A stretch of DNA of 5,052 nucleotides, taken from Candidatus Omnitrophota bacterium. GTDB taxonomy: Bacteria; Omnitrophota; Gorgyraeia; 2-01-FULL-45-10. The stretch is taken from the NCBI GenBank assembly GCA_022703295.1, contig JAKLDX010000095.1, positions 1-5,052 on the forward strand, in the 5' to 3' direction. The notes beneath the pieces are model-generated. The model worked only from the letters and a program-made list of their open reading frames with translations, ran no database searches and was not told the DNA's origin. Of the stretch, positions 1-5,052 are shown one piece after another. The translations under genes were made by a program, and so were the position numbers. How positions within the stretch are numbered: position 1 is the stretch's first letter; each line of letters begins with the position of its first letter.

Positions 1-294
1 GTCCAGACGCCCATAACCCCCGAAGAGACTAAAGAGGAAGTTAAGAAGACAGAGAAGAAGGCATGGCTTAGCTTTGGCGGTAAAGACAAGCCCAGTGCTG
101 TAAAGTCCGAAAAGAAATCATGGTCGCCTCTTAGCTTTGACAAGAAAGACGCAAAACCCCAGACTGAAAAGAAACCCTGGTCGCCTCTGAATTTCACCAA
201 GAAGGAAGAGCCGAAGAAGGCGGAAGAAAAACCCAAGAAGAACTTCTGGTCGCCGTTAAATTTTGAGAAGAAAGAAGAGCCTGTAAAGGCATAG
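1..294 (+). CDS. C-terminal tail of an unrecognised Lys/Glu-rich protein with Trp-centred repeats (5' end outside window)
   Basis: Frame 1 is open from the first base to a TAG at 292-294, giving 97 residues with no start visible, so this is the end of a longer gene. The sequence is strongly hydrophilic: by my count 25 Lys and 14 Glu in 97 residues, with many Pro. It is broken up by four short aromatic motifs centred on Trp 22, 41, 60 and 83 (window numbering), reading KKAWLSF, KKSWSPLSF, KKPWSPLNF and KNFWSPLNF, each followed by a charged Lys/Glu linker. This looks like a disordered tail with regularly spaced short motifs rather than a folded domain. There is no membrane segment or catalytic motif in the visible part. 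In E. coli the gene before lptE is leuS, but this tail does not resemble a leucyl-tRNA synthetase C-terminus. The repeats conserve protein and codon frame, which supports real coding. Function is unknown. Confidence 0.75.
   Translation, partial: VQTPITPEETKEEVKKTEKKAWLSFGGKDKPSAVKSEKKSWSPLSFDKKDAKPQTEKKPWSPLNFTKKEEPKKAEEKPKKNFWSPLNFEKKEEPVKA
55..273 (+). repeat. Four degenerate in-frame repeats encoding KK-x-W-S-P-L-x-F-x-K-K
   Basis: The Trp codons begin at 64, 121, 178 and 247, so successive units are 57, 57 and 69 bases apart (19, 19 and 23 codons). The last three units share the DNA core TGGTCGCC followed by a Leu codon, Ser or Asn, Phe, and an AAGAA-rich linker; units three and four also share a GAAGAGCC stretch. 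The first unit is the most diverged (WLSFGGK). All spacings are multiples of three and synonymous changes are present (CTT, CTG, TTA for Leu; TTT, TTC for Phe), as expected for protein-level duplication under selection. Confidence 0.8.
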
Positions 295-302
295 AAAAAG
301 AA

Positions 303-326
303 CTTATTTAGTTATTCAAAAATAAG
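303..326 (+). other. AT-rich inverted repeat in the spacer before lptE
   Basis: CTTATTT at 303-309 is complementary to AAATAAG at 320-326 across a 10-base loop. The stem has seven pairs but only one G-C pair, and no T-run follows, so it is not a convincing intrinsic terminator. It lies directly against the purine-rich ribosome-binding region of lptE (GAGGG, 326-330), so at most it could modestly affect translation. It may equally be a chance palindrome in an AT-rich spacer. Confidence 0.25.
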
Positions 327-337
327 AGGGTGGAGAG

Positions 338-883
338 ATGGATAAATATTTTTTTGAAAAAATCGGTGTTTTATTTATAGGCATAGCCCTTGCTGTCTCC
401 GGCTGCGGGTATACTACGCAATCATTGCTGCCGTCTAATTTCAAGACCATCTATGTTGATAATTTCAAGAACAATATAAAGGTAACCGCAGAACAGGACA
501 ATACAAGAATGTACAGGGGGTACAGGCCGGGCATGGAAAACGAGCTGACCACCCAGGTGATAAATAAATATCTCAGAGACGGGAACCTTAAAATAGCGAG
601 TGAGAAAAATGCCGACCTGGCCCTCAGGGGAGAGCTCATGGATTTCCAGCGTGAGCCGCTGAGGTATGATTACACAAATAATACAGTACTGGAATACAGG
701 ATAAAACTTATAGTGAATATAGAATTGACCGATTTAAAAGCCGGCAAGCTTGTCTGGAAGGAAGATGGTTTTGCCGGTGAAACTACATATAGTACCAATT
801 CTTTATCGGAAAGCGCTGCAATAACGAATGCAATAACTGACCTCTCAAGGCGCATAGTCGAAAGAACCATAGAAGCATGGTAA
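338..883 (+). CDS. lptE: LPS-assembly lipoprotein LptE
   Basis: LptE is the outer-membrane lipoprotein that plugs the LptD barrel and helps deliver lipopolysaccharide to the cell surface. The 181-residue product starts with a lipoprotein signal: charged start, hydrophobic core at about residues 9-20, and lipobox V20-S21-G22-C23. The mature form begins C-G-Y-T. Residue +2 after Cys is Gly, not Asp, consistent with outer-membrane sorting under the usual Lol rule. Family hallmarks follow: KTIYVDNF near residue 36, a NADLALRG strand with LRYDY and LEYRIKL, a LVWKEDG strand, and a C-terminal helix rich in Ala/Ile ending in TIEAW. Length is normal for the family. The ATG at 338 has purine-rich GAGG at 326-329 and GGAG at 332-335. 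The stop overlaps the holA start, an adjacency also found in E. coli (leuS-lptE-holA). The sequence is divergent, so the call rests on signal, motif pattern and context together. Confidence 0.85.
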   Translation: MDKYFFEKIGVLFIGIALAVSGCGYTTQSLLPSNFKTIYVDNFKNNIKVTAEQDNTRMYRGYRPGMENELTTQVINKYLRDGNLKIASEKNADLALRGELMDFQREPLRYDYTNNTVLEYRIKLIVNIELTDLKAGKLVWKEDGFAGETTYSTNSLSESAAITNAITDLSRRIVERTIEAW

Positions 884-1839
884 GCACAAAACCCTCCACT
901 TTTTTCTTTGTAGGCCATGATGATAAGCTGAAAGAAAAGGCCTTAAAGGACCTGAGTTCCCGTCTTCTGGAACCATCCGCAAGACAGCTTGACTATAAGG
1001 TATTTTACGGCGACGAGGCCAGCGCCGGAGAAATATTGGATTATGTCAGGACGATGCCTTTCATAGCCGATAAAAGATTTGTTGTGGTGAAAAGGTTCGA
1101 TTCTCTGCCGGCGAAAGACAAGTCCCGCCTTGTGGAGTATGTCAGAGATCCGGCCAGGTCCTCATATCTGGTCCTGGACGCATGGGACGACTCCATATTG
1201 GAAGATTACGGTGACCTTAATAAATTCGCCGAGATAAGAAGATTTGGCTATCCCGCAGGAAATGAGTTGTTGACATGGATAAAGCAATATCTTGAGGCGC
1301 AGGATAAGAAGATAGATGCCGACGCCGTTGATGTGCTTAAGGAGCTTGAAGGGCAGAGCGCGGCGTATATTACCAATGAGCTGGAGAAGCTCATTGCTTT
1401 TTCCGGAGAGAGAAAGAATGTCACGGGCCGCGATGTTGAAGAAGTCCTGGGCAGGAGCGTTCTGACATCTGCTTTCGATCTTGCCGGAGCCATAGGAAAC
1501 AATAATATAGGTAAAGCTATGGATATAATATCGGAGCTTTTGCTGACAGGCAAGAAGCCTCACGAGATAATCGGGATATTGTGCTGGTATTTTAAAAGGC
1601 TTGCCAGGGCAAAAATATTGTCCGGCAAAGGCGAAAACGATGCGAGGATTATAGGTATATTGAGAATAAGCAGAAAATACTCCGCGGAATTCCTAGATCA
1701 CCTTAAGAAACACGACATCCGGCTGATCGCGGCAAAAATGCAGATTTTGCTGGCAGCAGACCTTGAGATAAAAAGGACGAAGTACAACCCTTTCCTTATT
1801 CTGGAATTTGCCGTAATGAAACTATGTCTTGGCGGGTGA
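877..1839 (+). CDS. holA: DNA polymerase III subunit delta
   Basis: Delta is the clamp-loader subunit that opens the beta sliding clamp during replication. The 320-residue product matches the family in length and order. An N-terminal AAA-like domain begins FFFVGHDD (9-16). MPFIADKRFVVVK (60-72) corresponds to the region that contacts the clamp, with F62 at the likely position of the clamp-binding hydrophobic residue. A middle domain contains ITNELEKL (165-172). The C-terminal collar domain contains FDLAGAI, a TGKKPHEIIGIL helix and the closing IKRTKYNPFLILEF segment. As usual for delta, no Walker A motif is seen. The ATG lies inside the lptE stop region (7-base overlap) with no good separate ribosome site, so coupled translation is likely. 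The 3' end overlaps rpsT on the other strand by 18 bases. I am confident of the function. Confidence 0.93.
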   Translation: MVSTKPSTFFFVGHDDKLKEKALKDLSSRLLEPSARQLDYKVFYGDEASAGEILDYVRTMPFIADKRFVVVKRFDSLPAKDKSRLVEYVRDPARSSYLVLDAWDDSILEDYGDLNKFAEIRRFGYPAGNELLTWIKQYLEAQDKKIDADAVDVLKELEGQSAAYITNELEKLIAFSGERKNVTGRDVEEVLGRSVLTSAFDLAGAIGNNNIGKAMDIISELLLTGKKPHEIIGILCWYFKRLARAKILSGKGENDARIIGILRISRKYSAEFLDHLKKHDIRLIAAKMQILLAADLEIKRTKYNPFLILEFAVMKLCLGG

Positions 1840-2091
1840 AGAGAGCTTCTTCATAAGGCGGGATATTTTCCTGGAAGCAGTATTTTTCTTAATTACCCCT
1901 TTTGAGGCAGCTCTGTTTATTTTTGAGATAAGAAAATTTATATCTTTTTTGACATCGTCGGTTTTCTTGGCCGCTACCAATTTATCGAAATTTTTTGCTA
2001 ATGTCTTTAATTCCGACTTGGTAGCGATATTCCGAAGATGCCTTGTTTTGGATTTCCTTAACTCTTTATAAGCGGATCTTTCTATTGGCAA
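1822..2091 (-). CDS. rpsT: 30S ribosomal protein S20 (TTG start)
   Basis: S20 is a small basic protein of three long helices that binds 16S rRNA in the 30S subunit. The 89-residue product has the usual length and pattern: an Arg/Lys-rich start (IERSAYKELRKSKTRHLRN), the KSELKTLAKNF helix, and the signature AASKGVIKKNTASRKISRL near the C-terminus. The start codon is TTG at 2091-2089. No in-frame ATG could serve instead, and a GGAGG at 2104-2100 lies eight bases upstream, which settles the start. E. coli rpsT also starts with UUG, where the weak start has been linked to feedback control by S20. Transcription comes from a strong promoter between rpsT and murJ. The gene ends inside the 3' end of holA (18-base convergent overlap), and no clear terminator follows its stop. 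Confidence 0.96.
   Translation of the reverse strand: MPIERSAYKELRKSKTRHLRNIATKSELKTLAKNFDKLVAAKKTDDVKKDINFLISKINRAASKGVIKKNTASRKISRLMKKLSSPAKT
1837..1853. other. Short perfect inverted repeat in the holA/rpsT 3' overlap zone
   Basis: TGAAGA at 1837-1842 is complementary to TCTTCA at 1848-1853 across a 5-base loop (GAGCT). The left arm includes the holA stop codon. The right arm lies in rpsT codons near its C-terminus. No T-run follows on either strand, so it does not meet the criteria for an intrinsic terminator, although a hairpin at facing 3' ends could help protect transcript ends. Confidence that it matters is low. Confidence 0.25.
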
Positions 2092-2099
2092 CTTTAATT

Positions 2100-2104
2100 C
2101 CTCC
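2100..2104 (-). promoter_or_regulatory. Ribosome binding site of rpsT
   Basis: The minus strand reads GGAGG at 2104-2100, followed by eight bases and then the TTG start. This is a full-strength Shine-Dalgarno core at good spacing. It is the main evidence that TTG at 2091 is the true start, and it probably offsets the weak start codon. Confidence 0.85.
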
Positions 2105-2107
2105 GAT

Positions 2108-2135
2108 TTGTTAGTGTTTAATTTTGTCGCATTAT
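2108..2135 (+). promoter_or_regulatory. Candidate murJ promoter overlapping the rpsT -10 element
   Basis: On the plus strand, TTGTTA (2108-2113) and CATTAT (2130-2135) are separated by 16 bases. Each matches consensus at four of six positions, including the key A and final T of the -10. The -10 covers almost the same base pairs as the rpsT -10 on the other strand. A start near 2142 would give murJ a leader of about 25 bases. The match is modest. The main support is that murJ needs a promoter and there are only 75 bases before rpsT; readthrough from elsewhere is blocked by the opposite orientation of rpsT only in part. Confidence 0.35.
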
Positions 2136-2159
2136 ATCACGAAGGGCCGGTCGGGTCAA
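2131..2159 (-). promoter_or_regulatory. rpsT promoter, sigma70-type with extended -10
   Basis: On the minus strand, TTGACC (2159-2154, five of six consensus bases) is followed by a 17-base spacer and a perfect TATAAT (2136-2131). The bases TGA immediately upstream of TATAAT form an extended -10. Transcription would start near 2124, giving an rpsT leader of about 33 bases that contains the GGAGG. A promoter this close to consensus suits a ribosomal protein gene. The -35 box ends eight bases from the murJ start codon. Confidence 0.85.
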
Positions 2160-2166
2160 TATTTTT

Positions 2167-3699
2167 ATGTCGAAAAAAAATTTAATAAAATCTACGGGAG
2201 TTATAGGGATAGCTACAGCTGTAAGCAGGGTGCTGGGCTTTGTGCGGGATATCGTCATAGCCGGGTTCTTCGGCACTGCCATATACGCGCAGGCATTCGT
2301 AGTCGCTTTCAGGATACCGAACCTCCTGAGGGACCTTATAGGCGAAGGCGCGGCAAATTCCGCGATAGTGCCTGTCCTTACAGAAGAGCTGACAAAAAAG
2401 GGGAAGAAGGAATTCTTCGCCCTGTCTCAGGTCATATTTAATATTATTTTCTGGGCCCTGGTCATATTGACCGTGCTCGGTATGATCGGGGCACCTTTAA
2501 TAGTTAAACTGATAGCGCCCGGATTTTTCTCGGACAGCGAGAAATTTCAGGTTACGGTCACGCTTACCAGGGTCCTGTTCCCGTTCCTGATATTGGTGGG
2601 CGTCTGGGCTTACTTCATGGGGGTGCTCAATTCTCTCGGATATTTTGCCGCCCCTGCTTTCGGGCCGTGCCTACTGAACCTTTCCATGATAATGTGCGCC
2701 ATGTGGTTCGGCGAGAATGTGTTCGGGCTTGCGACGGGTGTTCTGGCCGGAGGTTTTTTGCAGCTGGTAATACAGCTCCCGCCGCTTTATCTCAGTGGTT
2801 GGAAGATGCGGCTGACGAAAGAATTTTCGCATCCGCAAGCTAAAAAAGTAGGCATCCTTCTGGTGCCGCGCGCCCTTGGCAGCTGCGTCTATCAGGTGAA
2901 CGTATTTGTGAGCACCATCTTAGCATCGCTCTCAGGTATAGTCGGTGAAGGCGCCGTCGCGGCCCTTTACTATGCGAACAGGGTATGGCAGATGCCCTTG
3001 GCGATATTCGGCATAGCGCTTGCCCAGGCCTCGCTCCCGGCGATGTCAAAGCACGTCGCGATGAAAGATATGGATAAGTTGAAGGACATGCTGTTATTTT
3101 CGCTCAGGGGCTTATTTTTTATACTGGTTCCATCGACAATAGGCCTTATGGTATTGGCGGCACCGATCACAAAAGTATTATTTGAAAGGGGGGCTTTTAC
3201 ATCTTATTCTACGGGCATAACTTCCAGTGCCCTCTTTTTCTACGCCATAGGGTTGGTGGCCTGCGGGGGCACCAGGATACTCGTAAACGCTTTCTATGCG
3301 ATGCACGACACCATGACGCCGGTGAAGACAGCGCTTATATCGGTAGGCCTGAACCTTGTATTGAATATTACTCTGATGTTTCCGCTCAAATTAGGCGGGC
3401 TGGCCCTGGCATCTTCGATAGCTGCCACGGTGAATTTCGTCATTCTTTTTATACTGCTGGAGAAAAGAATCGGATATCTGGGGGCAAGAGCGCTAACGGT
3501 CTCTTTCTCTAAAGTTGTATTGGCGGGCATCCTGATGGGGGCAATGCTGAAAATAGCTACCTTATTTTTTACCAAGTTGTCTTTTTTCAGCCTTTTCGCG
3601 ATCATAACTGCAGGGATGGTTACGTATTTCGCGGCAAGTTATTTGTTTGATGTCAAAGAAACGAAAGAATTCCTGGCATGGATTACAAAGAAAAGATAA
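2167..3699 (+). CDS. murJ: Lipid II flippase MurJ (MviN family)
   Basis: MurJ moves the peptidoglycan precursor lipid II across the inner membrane. The 510-residue product matches the usual length (about 511 in E. coli) and shows the MOP-type pattern of 13-14 hydrophobic segments, with charged loops near 72-82, 212-228 and 295-307. The N-terminal signature is clear: SRVLGFVRD (20-28), AFRIPNLLRDLIGEGA (47-62) and APGFF (117-121), then YYANRVWQMP (268-277) and SLPAMSK (289-295). R21, R27, R55 and R272 match the essential E. coli R18, R24, R52 and R270. Unusually, Q42 stands at E. coli Asp39, N271 at Asp269 and Q275 at Glu273. The ATG at 2167 has no upstream in-frame start and only a weak GGG at 2153-2155 as ribosome site; an A8 run follows the second codon. 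It diverges from rpsT and overlaps uvrC by 22 bases. Confidence 0.95.
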   Translation: MSKKNLIKSTGVIGIATAVSRVLGFVRDIVIAGFFGTAIYAQAFVVAFRIPNLLRDLIGEGAANSAIVPVLTEELTKKGKKEFFALSQVIFNIIFWALVILTVLGMIGAPLIVKLIAPGFFSDSEKFQVTVTLTRVLFPFLILVGVWAYFMGVLNSLGYFAAPAFGPCLLNLSMIMCAMWFGENVFGLATGVLAGGFLQLVIQLPPLYLSGWKMRLTKEFSHPQAKKVGILLVPRALGSCVYQVNVFVSTILASLSGIVGEGAVAALYYANRVWQMPLAIFGIALAQASLPAMSKHVAMKDMDKLKDMLLFSLRGLFFILVPSTIGLMVLAAPITKVLFERGAFTSYSTGITSSALFFYAIGLVACGGTRILVNAFYAMHDTMTPVKTALISVGLNLVLNITLMFPLKLGGLALASSIAATVNFVILFILLEKRIGYLGARALTVSFSKVVLAGILMGAMLKIATLFFTKLSFFSLFAIITAGMVTYFAASYLFDVKETKEFLAWITKKR

Positions 3700-5052
3700 G
3701 GCAGCTGCCCGGCTCCCCGGGTGTTTATATAATGAAGGGCGAAAACGGCGAGATACTATATGTCGGCAAGTCCGCCAATCTGAAGAAAAGGGTATCCAGT
3801 TATTTTTATTCCGGCCGTAATCTTGGCGACAGGATAGCCCTTATGGTCCGGAAGATAAATGACATTTCGTATATACCTACTGCGACTGAAGCGGAAGCCC
3901 TCATATATGAGAACAGCCTGATAAAACAGCTTGGGCCTAAATACAATGTAGAGCTCAGGGACGATAAGAGTTATCCGATGCTGAAACTTACCGTCAACGA
4001 AAAATTCCCCAGGCTGTTCATTACAAGAAAAAAAACGGATGACGGGGCCGCGTATTACGGGCCTTACACAAGCGCCAATCTGTTACGTCAGGCGGTGATA
4101 ATGCTACGTCAGATCTTCCCGTTGAGGAGTTGCGGTAAATTGGCCAAAAGCCCATGCCTGAACTATCATCTTAAACAGTGCCTGGCACCTTGCGCCGGCC
4201 TGGTTGATGAAAAAAGTTATGCCGAGATAGTGCAGCAATTAAAACTTTTCCTCGAGGGCAGACGGCAGGAATTATTGAATATACTTACCGGCAAAATGAC
4301 CGAAGCGGCCAGAAAAGAAAATTTCGAAGAGGCGGCGAAGATCAAAAACAGGATAGAGGTACTCGGCTCGATCAAGGAGAGGTCCGTCAGCTACGGCCCG
4401 GTGAAAGAGCTCGATGAGCTGCGTAATATCTTAGGCTTAAAGAAAGAGCTGACCGCGATCGAGGCGTTCGACGTCTCTAATATCATGGGCAAGGAGGCCG
4501 TGGGGTCGATGATATGTTTTTATAAAGGCAGGCCTAAAAAAAGTGAATACAGGAAATTCAGGATAAAGACGGTTTTGGGAATAGATGATTATGCCATGAT
4601 GCGCGAGATCGTCAGCAGGAGATATTCAAGGGCCCTGGAAGAAAATAAGGCCCTGCCGGACCTGGTCCTGATAGACGGCGGCAAGGGCCATCTCGCCGCG
4701 GCTTCCGCTGAGCTGGAGAAACTCGGCTTGCCGGACTTGCCCGTGATAGGCATTGCTAAAGAATTTGAGCATATATATATTAAGGATAAGAAAGAACCGC
4801 TGGTTCTTCCGCGACAATCCAAGGCGCTGCATCTCCTGGAGAGGATACGGGATGAGGCGCACAGGTTCGCGATATCGTACCATAGGGGCCTGCTGTCAAA
4901 AAATATTGAAACCTCAGAGCTTGACGGTATCCCGGGGATAGGTCAGAAAAGAAAGAAGGCCCTTTTGGGCCATTTTGGCACTATAGATAAGATAAGGGAT
5001 AGCGGTATTGAAGAGATACTGAAAGTGAAGGGCATGAATGAGAGATCAGCGC
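3678..5052 (+). CDS. uvrC: UvrABC excinuclease subunit C, compact form, 3' end cut by window
   Basis: UvrC cuts DNA on both sides of a lesion in nucleotide excision repair, working with UvrB. 458 codons are visible; only about 15 seem missing at the end, so the full protein would be about 470-475 residues against about 610 in E. coli. Domains in order: GIY-YIG nuclease (G15-V-Y, Y28-V-G, K31, R38, probable metal ligand E78, N90); a four-Cys cluster C152, C160, C168, C172, matching the cysteines reported to hold an iron-sulfur cluster in E. coli; a UVR UvrB-binding motif (ENFEEAAKIKNRI, 214-226); an RNase-H-like nuclease domain with D265, D304, D333 and H395 matching E. coli D399, D438, D466 and H538; and helix-hairpin-helix repeats from about 415 (LDGIPGIGQKRKKALL). 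About 127 residues are absent between UVR and RNase-H. The ATG overlaps the murJ end with no strong ribosome site, suggesting coupling. Confidence 0.95.
   Translation, partial: MDYKEKIRQLPGSPGVYIMKGENGEILYVGKSANLKKRVSSYFYSGRNLGDRIALMVRKINDISYIPTATEAEALIYENSLIKQLGPKYNVELRDDKSYPMLKLTVNEKFPRLFITRKKTDDGAAYYGPYTSANLLRQAVIMLRQIFPLRSCGKLAKSPCLNYHLKQCLAPCAGLVDEKSYAEIVQQLKLFLEGRRQELLNILTGKMTEAARKENFEEAAKIKNRIEVLGSIKERSVSYGPVKELDELRNILGLKKELTAIEAFDVSNIMGKEAVGSMICFYKGRPKKSEYRKFRIKTVLGIDDYAMMREIVSRRYSRALEENKALPDLVLIDGGKGHLAAASAELEKLGLPDLPVIGIAKEFEHIYIKDKKEPLVLPRQSKALHLLERIRDEAHRFAISYHRGLLSKNIETSELDGIPGIGQKRKKALLGHFGTIDKIRDSGIEEILKVKGMNERSA

Noticed and set aside
263..337. Promoter for lptE in or just before the spacer
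   Set aside because: TTGAGA at 263-268 has no acceptable -10 at 15-19 bases, so lptE is more simply read as co-transcribed with the upstream gene.
1162..1563. Long minus-strand open frames inside holA
   Set aside because: They have no homology pattern or ribosome site, and fully overlap the well-supported holA on the other strand.
1770..1793. Possible rpsT terminator on the minus strand (AAAGG and CCTTT arms followed by T residues, inside holA)
   Set aside because: The stem is only five pairs plus wobble pairs with a loop near 10-12 bases, most of the T-run is used in the stem itself, and the bases encode conserved holA residues (IKRTKYNPF).
1926..1950. AGATA/TATCT hairpin followed by T5 on the plus strand, resembling a holA terminator
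   Set aside because: The stem is a weak five-pair AT-rich one with a 10-base loop, and the sequence is explained by Lys, Asp and Ile codons of rpsT on the other strand.
1829..2071. 80-codon open frame on the plus strand opposite rpsT
   Set aside because: It is the antisense shadow of rpsT; the Phe-rich translation simply mirrors Lys codons and matches no known family pattern.
2173..2180. Run of eight A bases after the second codon of murJ as a programmed slippage site
   Set aside because: It encodes ordinary Lys-Lys-Asn at a normal MurJ N-terminus and the downstream frame is intact, so no slippage is needed.
2124..2441. 105-codon open frame on the plus strand overlapping the start of murJ
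   Set aside because: It lies out of frame with murJ, its translation is Arg/Cys-rich with no recognisable features, and murJ is certain here.
4589..4941. Open frames on both strands inside uvrC
   Set aside because: They overlap the RNase-H-like and helix-hairpin-helix parts of uvrC, whose frame shows conserved catalytic motifs; these are chance frames.

Overview
The window carries conserved housekeeping genes of a Gram-negative-type (diderm) bacterium. It holds the 3' end of an unrecognised lysine-rich gene, then lptE (outer-membrane LPS assembly lipoprotein), holA (DNA polymerase III delta), rpsT (ribosomal protein S20, opposite strand), murJ (lipid II flippase) and most of uvrC (excision-repair nuclease), which runs off the right edge. 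An LptE-family lipoprotein implies an LPS-type outer membrane. The proteins match their families clearly but are not close to the Escherichia coli versions. A candidate phylum such as Omnitrophota is a plausible guess, but it is inference from overall feel and not from a marker gene.

Layout: bases 1-294 encode a tail with four spaced Trp-centred repeats. After a 43-base spacer, lptE and holA follow with a 7-base overlap, so they look translationally coupled. The 3' end of holA overlaps the 3' end of the convergent rpsT by 18 bases. rpsT starts with TTG behind a strong Shine-Dalgarno sequence and has a near-consensus extended -10 promoter. It diverges from murJ across only 75 bases. murJ overlaps uvrC by 22 bases, suggesting a murJ-uvrC transcription unit. 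Coding density is very high; no stretch over 300 bases lacks a gene, and no tRNA, rRNA, mobile element or CRISPR array was seen.

The genes cover envelope building (LptE, MurJ), replication (HolA), translation (S20) and DNA repair (UvrC). Two adjacencies, lptE-holA and rpsT divergent from murJ, also occur in Proteobacteria; here the two pairs sit side by side. No new multi-gene system is evident. The points most worth a second look are a compact UvrC lacking about 127 residues between its UvrB-binding motif and its RNase-H-like nuclease domain, a MurJ with Gln where E. coli has Asp39, the Trp-repeat tail at the left edge, and the tightly packed rpsT/murJ divergent promoter region.
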